In this document: positions 1-6,580 of the stretch, one piece after another
Layout of the letters: each line of letters opens with the position of its first letter
Position numbering within the stretch: the first letter of the stretch is position 1
Position numbers and translations under genes: made by a program
DNA from: CAZDBA01 sp964503615
Lineage (GTDB): Bacteria > Planctomycetota > Planctomycetia > Pirellulales > Pirellulaceae
NCBI GenBank assembly: GCA_964503615.1
Contig: CAZDBA010000203.1
Coordinates: forward strand, 1-7,388
DNA: 7,388 nt
Direction: 5' to 3'
Notes under the pieces: model-generated
Told to the model about the DNA's origin: nothing
What the model saw: the letters and a program-made list of their open reading frames with translations, nothing else
The model's database searches: none

Positions 1-210
1 CATCGCATCTCGTCGAAGGTGGGTAGCCCCGATTACTTGTCCGAATTCGAACTGGGCTCTGATGGATGCAAAAAGCACTCGATCGCCGTATATAGTCAAA
101 ATCAGAACATTATTGCTGGGATTCGCTGCCAGCTGGAGAGCTGTGGAGTGGAGCTTGAGGCAGGTAGCTGGAGCGAAGTGCCGCAGACGGGCGATTTAAT
201 GAGTGATTAA
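1..210 (+). CDS. 3' end of an unrecognised protein (partial at the left edge)
   Basis: Frame 1 is open from the first base to a TAA at 208-210, giving the last 69 residues of a protein whose start lies outside the window. A GTG at 19 is only an internal codon candidate; nothing marks it as a start. The tail is soluble and mixed in character, with three cysteines, a hydrophobic stretch (SIAVYS then NIIAGIRCQLESCGVELEAG) that reads like a strand-helix-strand unit of an alpha/beta fold, and an acidic end (GDLMSD). I do not recognise the family and assign no function. It converges on the minus-strand gene ending at 246, with only 35 bp between the two stops and no clear terminator. It is probably real because the frame stays open through the edge and its codon use resembles the neighbours, but the evidence is thin. 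Confidence 0.6.
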   Translation, partial: HRISSKVGSPDYLSEFELGSDGCKKHSIAVYSQNQNIIAGIRCQLESCGVELEAGSWSEVPQTGDLMSD

Positions 211-245
211 CGTTTGGTTCACGATCACCTCAACCTATTTGGCAG

Positions 246-1310
246 TTATCGTGATGGTTGGGGACTCGCTTCGCCTGGCATCTGTGCTTGGACCATCGGC
301 GCGATTTTTTCAATGGTTTCCAGCAAATCCTCAGGGCGTTTGATACGCATAACAACCTGACCGTTTTCTTTGTCAACGTTAATACCATCCACTAACTGCT
401 GTACAAGTTTGGCAACTGGCGGCAATTGTTCTTGCAGTTGTTGTGCAGTATTCTCCTGAAGGTCTTTGAGCAAATCGTGCACGTGTTTTGCGACGATAGT
501 CACTCGTGCTTCCGAATCGACATCTACATTCGGCTCGAAGGCGAGTGTCAATAACGAGTCGCCGCTGAGACTTAGCTCAATCGTGAGGGACTTTGCGTCC
601 TGAGGCAGGCTTAGCAACGGTTGGATCGGCGGTGGAATTCTATCAATATCCTCAACACTTGCTATCATTTTGAATATCGCACGTACCGGTTCGAACGCCA
701 TTACCAACACAGCGTCGTTGTTGAGGTCGATTTTTTTCAGGCGATTAACCAGCGGGCTTTCGACTTTTCCAACAGTCAACATTTGTTGCAAAGTCGCTTC
801 AGGAGCTACGACAACGGTTCGCTTGTCGATGGCGTGAATTCCAAGCAGCGTGCCTGCCATACCCGCTTTTTTGCTGGTCCAATAAATGCGCTCGGCAAAC
901 GCCTGCTCCTGTAGATCATCCAACCGAGGCGAAAGGGTTTGGAGAACATCAACGTCATTCGAAAAACGGATGACCGCGGCCGGAAAGGCACCCACGTTGC
1001 CGCCGGGCATCGGATCAACAAAGGCAACGAGTTGTTCGACATCCCGAATATCAAATCCGGTCAGCCCAATAAATTTTTGGAAGAGGCCATCAATCGGTAG
1101 TTTGCTAACCACGCCGGATTCTGCCATGCGAGCAGGGTGAACAACGATTGCGGCGCAAAAGTCTGACGGAATGAACGAAACGTCTAGTTCTCGTTTTTGC
1201 TCTACCGCCGATGGTTCTCCATTCGGCGATTCTTGTCCCTCGCTAGATTGGCATAAAAAACAAAAAAAGAATCCTGCCATCACTACGTAAACAGACGCTT
1301 TCAGCTTCAT
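246..1310 (-). CDS. exported planctomycete protein of unknown function, single beta-rich module
   Basis: A 354-residue protein. It begins with a Sec-type signal peptide (MKLKASVYVVMAGFFFCFLC, cleavage probably near residues 24-26). Cys20 is preceded by Leu, so this is not a lipobox and signal peptidase I processing is expected. The mature part starts with a FIPSDF motif (46-51), then GFDIRDVEQLVAFVDP (85-100), a strand-helix unit AAVIRFSNDVDVLQTL (111-126) and a readout-like unit DKRTVVVAPEATLQQML (162-178). A further strand-helix region (about 241-335) ends in KRPEDLLETIEKI. The same order of motifs occurs twice in the 740-residue lipoprotein upstream, so I infer a shared module; the layout recalls DUF3352-type proteins, but I cannot confirm membership. 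No catalytic motif is visible. The ATG at 1310 has an AAGG (complement of 1319-1322) 8 nt upstream. It lies 144 bp downstream of the lipoprotein gene in the same direction and could be co-transcribed with it. Function unknown. Confidence 0.9.
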   Translation of the reverse strand: MKLKASVYVVMAGFFFCFLCQSSEGQESPNGEPSAVEQKRELDVSFIPSDFCAAIVVHPARMAESGVVSKLPIDGLFQKFIGLTGFDIRDVEQLVAFVDPMPGGNVGAFPAAVIRFSNDVDVLQTLSPRLDDLQEQAFAERIYWTSKKAGMAGTLLGIHAIDKRTVVVAPEATLQQMLTVGKVESPLVNRLKKIDLNNDAVLVMAFEPVRAIFKMIASVEDIDRIPPPIQPLLSLPQDAKSLTIELSLSGDSLLTLAFEPNVDVDSEARVTIVAKHVHDLLKDLQENTAQQLQEQLPPVAKLVQQLVDGINVDKENGQVVMRIKRPEDLLETIEKIAPMVQAQMPGEASPQPSR

Positions 1311-1362
1311 TGCTCTAACCTTATTCTAATGTTTTTGAAGAATGACTTTCAAACCACCGGCG

Positions 1363-1389
1363 GGCCTCGCGGTAAACGCCGAGAGGGCC
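1363..1389. other. imperfect GC-rich hairpin between the two minus-strand genes
   Basis: Between the lipoprotein stop (1455) and the next start (1310), GGCC at 1363-1366 can pair with GGCC at 1386-1389. The stem continues inward with a bulge and one mismatch to CGG/CCG around a small TAAACG loop. On the transcribed minus strand no T-run follows, so it is not a canonical intrinsic terminator. It could be an attenuating or mRNA-processing structure, or chance. I found no convincing promoter for the downstream gene in the rest of this 144-bp gap. Confidence 0.25.
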
Positions 1390-1454
1390 TTGAAAATATA
1401 TTGAGGTTACTGCTTGGAGCACAACGGCGAGCGAATCAAATCGTCTCGCTTAGC

Positions 1455-3677
1455 TCATCGCTTGCTCGATCCAAAGTCCTCGGACTCAGGTTCCGCCTTC
1501 TCCCATTCGCTTGGATCTTCGATAGGCATCGCCATATCAGTACTACCGTCACTATAGGTCGGAGCCAAGATTTCTACCGGCCCGAAAATCTTTTCGTTGA
1601 TCTCATCCACAGCCTTCAACAGTGCTTTGGCCAACGGGCTATCGGACCCTCCACGAATCTTTTCCATCTCATCCGTTGGAAAGTGGCCATTCTTCATCTC
1701 GTAATTCAAACAAGCAAGTTGGACCTGACGAAGATTCATCTGCGTTTTATCCGCACTGCCATCCGCACTGCCGGAATCGCTGTTGATCGCAGGTAGAGAA
1801 CATACAAAACTGGTTGCCAGTGAACCGACCGGAGTCAAAACAGGTAGGGTGTGCGAGAATTCGTATTCAAGACCGTTGTCGTTTAATCGAACCGCTAGAA
1901 TTCCTGGACCAAGACCGTTGACGATCGTCCGCAATGGTGGCAATTCCATATTCACTAACATTTCACCCACCTTCTTCTCAACCGGATCGTAACTAAACTC
2001 TTGATCCGCGTTCGATTTGAAACTGGTAAAACCAGCTCGAACGAGCGGGTAAACGACCTGAGCGATCGTCTTCACATCCACGTACCCAGCGAAGACCAGT
2101 TTTTCGTTGCCACCGCTGGCGACACCGGATGGTCGTTGAAACAACTTCGTGAATTCAGCATCGAACATAGGTTTGGCGGTAGGCGCAGCCAGACTCGTCC
2201 GCATCGCCTCTGGAGAAAGCGCCACGATCAACCGTTCGCCCGTGATGCACCAACAAGGCTCCACAATAAAGTAGCCTTCAATAAAACTACCAACTCGATG
2301 TTTTCCTACATTCCAAAGGCGAAGCTTGGGGCCGTAATATTCGCCCTCATCAACTTGAGTTTGGACGATCATAAGCAATTTCTCGATCACATTTACCAAA
2401 GCCGCTTTGTTCTTAATGTCGACCGAAAATACCATACCGCCCAGCAAGTCATCATTTAACGCCATATGGAACGATAGATTGGAACCCAAATTGGCAAACA
2501 CGTCTTTGCGGACGTTGATATCCAGTTCTCGCTGGATATAGTTCTCAGCTTCTACAAAATTCTCATATGCAAATTCATCTAACTCTTTGAGCTGGCCAAC
2601 GAACTCAAGATAGCTTTTTTCAGGTTCCAAACCATACACCATGCTTACCTGAGCGTCGTCGGGAATGTAGTCGAACTTAGAAAAATCGACTTGTTTGTAC
2701 GCGGCGATTCCGCGCAGCTTTTGGCCACCATTGATGATCAAGCGATGCTGAACTCCATCTTGCGTGCGCCCTGTCGACATCTCGATGGTAGTCACTTCTC
2801 GCACATTCATCGATTCCCAAGTGTGCGCCAACTCTCCAACGTGCGCGACCGTCTTTTTGACATCGACCATAAGATACTCTGTCTTCTCCCCCCAAGGCTC
2901 GCTACCTAAGCTGCAATTAGCCAGCCAAGCAGGATTTTTGCCCGCAGCATGCCGTGACAAAACGCCTTCGACCGAATCTGCACCCAAACCCACTATGAAC
3001 AAGCCATCCTTAGTTCCCAACACGAGATCGAAATCAAAACCGTCAAACTCGAACGCGATTTTCGAAAATCGAAGGCCTCGAATTTCAACCGACTCAACCG
3101 GTTCTCCAAAAGGAGAAAACCCGTTTTGCAGGTGCTGGTTAAACGAATCGGCTTTGTCACCCAACTGAAACACAATTGCGGCGTCCATTTTTGGCATGCC
3201 TTGATTCTCGGGAGGCAACAATCCAAAAAAGGCACAACCAGAACTCGCGCTCAACATCTTCATCATCTCGGGAGATTGCTTGAGCGAATTGAGAAGAACA
3301 AATTCGTCTACCGGTTTATCTTCGCGTGTATTGACAGATCCTCGATATGCAAACGGGATTACGCTTAAACAGCTGGCCATATTTTCAATCGACTCTGTAA
3401 ACTGCGAATTTTCAAGCAATTGATCGGCAGGGTTCCCACCCGGTTGCGATCGAAGCCCTTGCCAAGCTGCGAATACAAGACAGTTATCCGGTGCTACCTG
3501 AGCAAACATCTCTTCCTGTGTTCGTGCCAGCTCACTTTCAACGGGAACCGTATTTGAAACCAACTGCACATTTCCGCGCAGTCCGCTGTTCTCGTCACCG
3601 ATATCGGCTTTCTCTTTCTTCCCAGAACAACCTGCCACACAGATCATCAAGCCGAGGACTAGAATTCGTTTAAACAT
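1455..3677 (-). CDS. large lipoprotein with two tandem beta-rich modules and a DUF1559-like C-terminal segment
   Basis: A 740-residue protein. The N-terminus MFKRILVLGLMICVAGC is a lipoprotein signal with lipobox VAGC (14-17), so Cys17 should be lipidated and the protein membrane-anchored, facing away from the cytoplasm. Two similar modules follow. Module 1 (about 57-290) starts with VAPDNCLVFAAW, has strand-helix DAAIVFQLGDKADSF (165-179) and readout DGLFIVGLGADSVEGVL (224-240). Module 2 (about 332-545) starts with YIPDDAQVSMVYG (337-349), has GGMVFSVDIKNKAAL (413-427) and readout GERLIVALSPEAMRTSL (480-496). Residues 617-669 resemble the start of DUF1559 proteins: CSLPAIN in place of the usual LLPAVQ, then NLRQVQLACLNYEMKNGHFP in place of NLKQIxLAxHNYxxxxGxFP. 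The end is acidic. No catalytic residues are recognised. The ATG at 3677 has GAGG (complement of 3691-3694) 13 nt upstream, longer than usual, but the lipobox fixes the start well. It is divergent from the receiver gene. Function unknown. Confidence 0.93.
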   Translation of the reverse strand: MFKRILVLGLMICVAGCSGKKEKADIGDENSGLRGNVQLVSNTVPVESELARTQEEMFAQVAPDNCLVFAAWQGLRSQPGGNPADQLLENSQFTESIENMASCLSVIPFAYRGSVNTREDKPVDEFVLLNSLKQSPEMMKMLSASSGCAFFGLLPPENQGMPKMDAAIVFQLGDKADSFNQHLQNGFSPFGEPVESVEIRGLRFSKIAFEFDGFDFDLVLGTKDGLFIVGLGADSVEGVLSRHAAGKNPAWLANCSLGSEPWGEKTEYLMVDVKKTVAHVGELAHTWESMNVREVTTIEMSTGRTQDGVQHRLIINGGQKLRGIAAYKQVDFSKFDYIPDDAQVSMVYGLEPEKSYLEFVGQLKELDEFAYENFVEAENYIQRELDINVRKDVFANLGSNLSFHMALNDDLLGGMVFSVDIKNKAALVNVIEKLLMIVQTQVDEGEYYGPKLRLWNVGKHRVGSFIEGYFIVEPCWCITGERLIVALSPEAMRTSLAAPTAKPMFDAEFTKLFQRPSGVASGGNEKLVFAGYVDVKTIAQVVYPLVRAGFTSFKSNADQEFSYDPVEKKVGEMLVNMELPPLRTIVNGLGPGILAVRLNDNGLEYEFSHTLPVLTPVGSLATSFVCSLPAINSDSGSADGSADKTQMNLRQVQLACLNYEMKNGHFPTDEMEKIRGGSDSPLAKALLKAVDEINEKIFGPVEILAPTYSDGSTDMAMPIEDPSEWEKAEPESEDFGSSKR

Positions 3678-3826
3678 GACTACTTTTTTACCTCATAGAA
3701 AACAACACAAAACCGCTCCGTGTTTGTACCGATCAGAGCATTCGTTTTAAAAGAAAGAAAGAATTTCTCACCGCTGTTTGAAGTCTGACAGAAACCAAGC
3801 CTCAATTCAACGTTTTCATGGAAGCT

Positions 3827-3855
3827 GTCCCCACTGAAAGTATTTCAGTCCCCAC
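3827..3855. repeat. palindrome framed by two GTCCCCAC direct repeats, possible operator
   Basis: CTGAAA (3834-3839) and TTTCAG (3843-3848) form a perfect 6-bp inverted repeat with a 3-nt spacer. The octamer GTCCCCAC occurs at 3827-3834 and again at 3848-3855, exactly 21 bp apart, that is, about two helical turns. The element sits about 75 bp upstream of the TATAAT box. Such spacing suits a dimeric DNA-binding regulator contacting one face of the helix, but this is inference; both signals are short enough to arise by chance. Confidence 0.35.
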
Positions 3856-3930
3856 ACTTCGCGTTCTCCACCGTTTTTCAGATGCAAAATGCGCCCCTAA
3901 ACGCGAGTAGGCGAAACCGCGCTGCCGTTC

Positions 3931-3936
3931 TATAAT
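3931..3936 (+). promoter_or_regulatory. putative -10 box (TATAAT) of the receiver gene
   Basis: A perfect TATAAT lies 33 nt before the ATG at 3970, which would give a leader of roughly 25-30 nt. At 16-18 bp spacing upstream there is no recognisable TTGACA-like -35 box, and there is no TG extension. The promoter may therefore need an activator, or the match may be fortuitous. The position immediately upstream of a gene makes it credible. Confidence 0.5.
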
Positions 3937-3969
3937 TCACGGGTCCCGGTTCCCATTTAGACTCGAAAC

Positions 3970-4416
3970 ATGACTGAATCTTCCCCACACCGAATCCTTA
4001 TTGCGGATGACAATCAAGCCAACCGCGAATTGTTGGAGGCTTACTTGGCCAATCTTGACTGTGTCATAGAAGTCTCGTGCGATGGTGCCGAAACGATCGC
4101 CAAGATTGAGAGCTTTAAACCTGACCTCGTCTTGCTGGATGTCATGATGCCTAAGCTGAACGGCTTTGAGGTTTGTCAACAAATCAAGTCGAACGAGAGC
4201 ACTCGTAAAACGATGATTCTGATGGTGACCGCGCTCAACGAGCTAGGTGATATCGAACGGGCGGTCAACGCTGGCACCAACGACTTTTTGTCCAAACCGG
4301 TTAACAAAGTCGAATTGCTCAAACGAGTTGAAAACATGCTCGAATTGAAACATGTCGTCGATGAAAACGACCGATTGCGGCAATACATCCAAAAGATGGA
4401 AGAACGGGACAGCTAA
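3970..4416 (+). CDS. stand-alone response regulator (CheY-like receiver domain with C-terminal helix)
   Basis: A 148-residue cytoplasmic signalling protein. Receiver domain residues 7-126 carry the full set of conserved positions: acidic pair Asp13/Asp14 (LIADDN), phosphoacceptor Asp57 (LLDVMMP), Thr87 (VTA) and Lys109 (SKP). It should bind Mg2+, accept phosphate from a histidine kinase and switch conformation. After the domain a charged helix (about 122-148, LELKHVVDENDRLRQYIQKM) probably forms a short coiled coil for dimerisation or partner binding. There is no DNA-binding, GGDEF, HD or other output domain, so it must act through a partner protein, as CheY, DivK or Spo0F do. No histidine kinase is encoded in the window, so it is an orphan here. 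There is no clear Shine-Dalgarno before the ATG, but no in-frame upstream start competes. The TPR gene follows 175 bp downstream in the same direction. Confidence 0.97.
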   Translation: MTESSPHRILIADDNQANRELLEAYLANLDCVIEVSCDGAETIAKIESFKPDLVLLDVMMPKLNGFEVCQQIKSNESTRKTMILMVTALNELGDIERAVNAGTNDFLSKPVNKVELLKRVENMLELKHVVDENDRLRQYIQKMEERDS

Positions 4417-4591
4417 GGCTCTGCCAAAACCGTTTGCCAACAAACACATTTTGCGCTTCGATACTTGCAGCTAGCGATTGCAGTTGACCGGTAAAATACG
4501 GCTCAACATTTTCTGATCTGTTACAGGATCGCACAACGCGATACGGTTCCACCTGAACGTTTCTACGGAACGTCTTTATGTGGGAGCCCGT
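4417..4591 (+). other. intergenic spacer between the receiver and TPR genes
   Basis: These 175 bp contain TTGCAG twice (4465-4470 and 4478-4483), a TTGACC (4484-4489) and a TAAAAT (4492-4497) that resemble promoter elements. They do not combine into one well-spaced promoter: TTGACC and TAAAAT nearly touch, and 17 bp beyond TTGACC lies only CATTTT. GAACGT occurs at 4555-4560 and 4568-4573. No terminator with a T-run follows the receiver gene. Co-transcription of the two genes is possible but not shown. Confidence 0.4.
4582..4586 (+). promoter_or_regulatory. Shine-Dalgarno-like GGGAG that decides the TPR-protein start
   Basis: GGGAG lies 5 nt before the ATG at 4592. The only in-frame alternative upstream is GTG at 4580, which overlaps this site and would add just four residues (MGAR) ahead of the signal peptide. 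The ATG is therefore the better start. Confidence 0.55.
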
Positions 4592-6484
4592 ATGCAACTG
4601 ATTCTTGATTCGCCGAAAGTCGCGGCGCCGAAAGCATGTCATGCGATTGCCCTGTTGGCACTTGTCAGCCTGTTCCCTGCGGCTAAATCCACCCTTGCAC
4701 AAGGCACCCGCATCGATGACGTGCGAGCCCACACGATCCAGTCGATTGAAGAGTTGAGGCACGACGACTTTCTTGTTCGCAAACTTGCGATAGAACGTTT
4801 AAGCGATGACAGGCTAAAAGTGTTCGATGAGCTTTACGCCGCGCGGAACACAGAAGACCTCAGCCAAAACGTTGCAATCGAAAGACTGATCAAACAAGCT
4901 CGCAAACTCTGGCCGCGACGATATACCAACAGTGAAATCGAAGCCTTGGTCCGGTCTTTTCCAAGTCTCGACCCGGATCAACAAGCCGCTTGTATTCGAC
5001 AACTGGGTTTGCTGGAGACGGAAGACGCGGCTCTCGCTCTCATTGACATCTGCCGTTACGAACCGGAAACCCAATCGCTGCTAGCCACCGAGCAACTATT
5101 GAGATGCACAGGAACCCAGTCACTGAGATCTGGAACGTACTCCGACCTCTGTCGAGAGCTGATTGTCAACAGCCAACTTCCCCCGACTCGCTTTTCTCAT
5201 CGCTGGTTGCTCGCGGCTGCTCAATCCAATTCGGCTGCAGAAACCTGGCGGAGCTTATGTGCCGAAGCGATCGAGATTCGAAAGTCGCGCCAAGATTGCC
5301 ATCCGATCGAATCTCACAGTTACTTGAATCTGGTTCAATGGGTCTTGGATCACCACTTTCGTCGTGACGATCTAACTCACGAACAGGAAACGATGTTCAC
5401 CGAAATCGAGACCCAATTCCTTTCGTTGGTCGCACAACGTGACGTTTGCTCGATTCTGATTTGGTTGGAGCGGCTTAATCGACATGCGTCGATCGACCGG
5501 CTGTGTCAGATTCATACCGATTTCATCAATTCCAATCCGATCGCGTTGGTTGCTGTAGCCAACTCCAAACAAGCGACAGGAGAAATCGAGGCAGTAAATA
5601 AATTGCTGAATGATGCTGAACGAGCGATTGGCGAGCACCCAATCCACTTCCTGCAAACGGCCGTGGCGCTTTATGAACTTGGCTTTGAACAATCGGCGTT
5701 TCGATTTTTGGAGCAGGCGATCGTGCGAGCCGATTCGACTTCGATTCCAGGAATCCAAGCCAGTCTAACGCTCGCCCACTATTCTGCTCAGGCCAAAGAC
5801 TATCACCAATCCCACCTGCAACTTAAACGAGTCTATGATCTCATAATCGATTCACCCTCGATGCAAAAATCGGTCCTGCGAAGTTGTGGCTATACCACGG
5901 ACCAGCTGCTTGCCCGCTCAACCTACGCGTTGGCCGTTAGCAAGCGGGATCGTTTGAGCGCCCCAGAGTATTTTGGGCTTTTAATCGATGCCTCGAACCT
6001 GGATTCACAAAACACAGATGTATTGATCGCACTGGACCGACACGCCGATCAACAGCCCGCGTTTCGAACTTTGGTCGATGAACTGATTGGTGCGACTCTC
6101 CGCGAGCTAGACCGGGAAAACGCTCAAGTTGCCGTAGCGCTGGAGAATTGCGATCAATCCAAGCGGAAAAAGTCACTGGAATCGCGACTGGCCACAACCC
6201 TTAACCGCGCGGCTTGGTTGCGGGTTCGCACCAACAGGCAACCAAAGCAAGCTGAAACCGATGCTCAACAAGCGATTTCGATTCGACCGGAGATAACTGC
6301 CTACCTCGATACGATGGCCTGCTGTCAATTTGCTAACGGGAAACCAGAATTGGCGATTCAAACTGCATTACATGTCGCCCGCCTAAAACCGAACGAGCCG
6401 CTGTATCAACAACGGCTCGCCAAATTTCAAAGATCGATACAGGGGCAGGTACTGGCCAGTTTGCCAGTCACGATCATGAAGTAA
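4592..6484 (+). CDS. exported HEAT-like / TPR-repeat protein of unknown function
   Basis: A 630-residue protein. The N-terminus has a hydrophobic core (HAIALLALVSLFPAA, about residues 17-31) followed by STLA-Q, a plausible signal peptidase I site near residue 36, so it is predicted to be exported. Residues about 42-105 are helical and read like a HEAT-type unit (ELRHDDFLVRKLAIERL), the form planctomycetes use in many exported scaffold proteins. The middle (about 110-530) is almost all alpha-helical, consistent with degenerate helical repeats; individual repeats are hard to place. The C-terminus (about 535-612) holds two clear TPRs: NRAAWLRVRT...AETDAQQAISIRPE and AYLDTMACCQFANGKPELAI...ARLKPNEP. 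TPRs bind peptides or partner proteins, so a scaffold or assembly role is likely, but the partner is unknown. No enzyme motif is visible. It follows the orphan receiver gene and converges with the peptidase gene. Confidence 0.93.
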   Translation: MQLILDSPKVAAPKACHAIALLALVSLFPAAKSTLAQGTRIDDVRAHTIQSIEELRHDDFLVRKLAIERLSDDRLKVFDELYAARNTEDLSQNVAIERLIKQARKLWPRRYTNSEIEALVRSFPSLDPDQQAACIRQLGLLETEDAALALIDICRYEPETQSLLATEQLLRCTGTQSLRSGTYSDLCRELIVNSQLPPTRFSHRWLLAAAQSNSAAETWRSLCAEAIEIRKSRQDCHPIESHSYLNLVQWVLDHHFRRDDLTHEQETMFTEIETQFLSLVAQRDVCSILIWLERLNRHASIDRLCQIHTDFINSNPIALVAVANSKQATGEIEAVNKLLNDAERAIGEHPIHFLQTAVALYELGFEQSAFRFLEQAIVRADSTSIPGIQASLTLAHYSAQAKDYHQSHLQLKRVYDLIIDSPSMQKSVLRSCGYTTDQLLARSTYALAVSKRDRLSAPEYFGLLIDASNLDSQNTDVLIALDRHADQQPAFRTLVDELIGATLRELDRENAQVAVALENCDQSKRKKSLESRLATTLNRAAWLRVRTNRQPKQAETDAQQAISIRPEITAYLDTMACCQFANGKPELAIQTALHVARLKPNEPLYQQRLAKFQRSIQGQVLASLPVTIMK

Positions 6485-6497
6485 GCTCAAACGGCCG

Positions 6498-6512
6498 CAC
6501 GGTTAATCCGTG
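6498..6512 (+). terminator. small hairpin just after the TPR gene, weak terminator candidate
   Basis: CACGG (6498-6502) and CCGTG (6508-6512) form a perfect 5-bp stem with a TTAAT loop, 13 nt past the TPR stop. No T-run follows on the plus strand, so intrinsic termination would be weak at best. Its position directly after a gene in a convergent spacer is the main support. Confidence 0.3.
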
Positions 6513-6536
6513 AGAAAGCCGATTTCCTCAAGTAGC

Positions 6537-6566
6537 ATGGGCCCCATGGCCCCGGCCTGTGGGGGC
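6537..6566. repeat. GC-rich tandem repeat and hairpin in the convergent spacer
   Basis: ATGGGCCCC (6537-6545) is followed directly by ATGGCCCC (6546-6553), a tandem repeat differing by one G. GCCCC at 6549-6553 can pair with GGGGC at 6562-6566 around an 8-nt loop. The block is much richer in G+C than its surroundings. Read on the minus strand the hairpin starts 14 nt after the peptidase stop, which suits a transcript 3'-end structure, but no T-run follows. Confidence 0.35.
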
Positions 6567-6580
6567 ACGCGGCGATCCTT

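Larger units (their letters stand above)
3678..3969. other. divergent intergenic region (292 bp)
   Basis: This region must hold the start signals for both the minus-strand lipoprotein gene and the plus-strand receiver gene. It contains a perfect TATAAT on the plus strand, a palindrome flanked by direct repeats, and an A/G-rich stretch (3749-3763) with GAAA repeated about every 4 bp. AGAAA at 3756-3760 can pair with TTTCT at 3764-3768. For the minus strand I see T-rich sequence upstream of the start but no hexamer pair I would call a promoter. No small gene or RNA is recognisable here. Confidence 0.7.

Noticed and set aside
219..254. Inverted repeat TCACGAT / ATCGTGA between the converging ends at the left
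   Set aside because: The 7-bp stem has a 22-nt loop, includes part of the stop region of the minus-strand gene and has no T-run, so it does not make a credible terminator.
1329..1796. A 155-codon plus-strand open frame over the 3' end of the lipoprotein gene
   Set aside because: It is antisense to a clearly coding frame, has a low-complexity Arg/Leu/Ile-rich product with no recognisable domain, and lacks a ribosome-binding site of note.
2001..2459. A 152-codon plus-strand open frame inside the lipoprotein gene
   Set aside because: It is a shadow of the minus-strand coding frame, and its product has no domain-like pattern.
3749..3763. GAAA-periodic tract as a phase-variable repeat
   Set aside because: It has only about three imperfect units, too few for clear slippage-based switching.
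4484..4512. TTGACC with CATTTT 17 bp downstream as a promoter for the TPR gene
   Set aside because: The -10 candidate matches consensus at only three of six positions, and the better TAAAAT is far too close to TTGACC. It remains possible but is not supportable.
4319..4762. A 147-codon minus-strand open frame across the receiver/TPR junction
   Set aside because: It overlaps two well-supported plus-strand genes in antisense, and its product is Arg/Cys-rich without a recognisable fold.
5372..5758. A 128-codon minus-strand open frame inside the TPR gene
   Set aside because: It is antisense to a strongly supported coding region, with a composition typical of complementary-strand translation.
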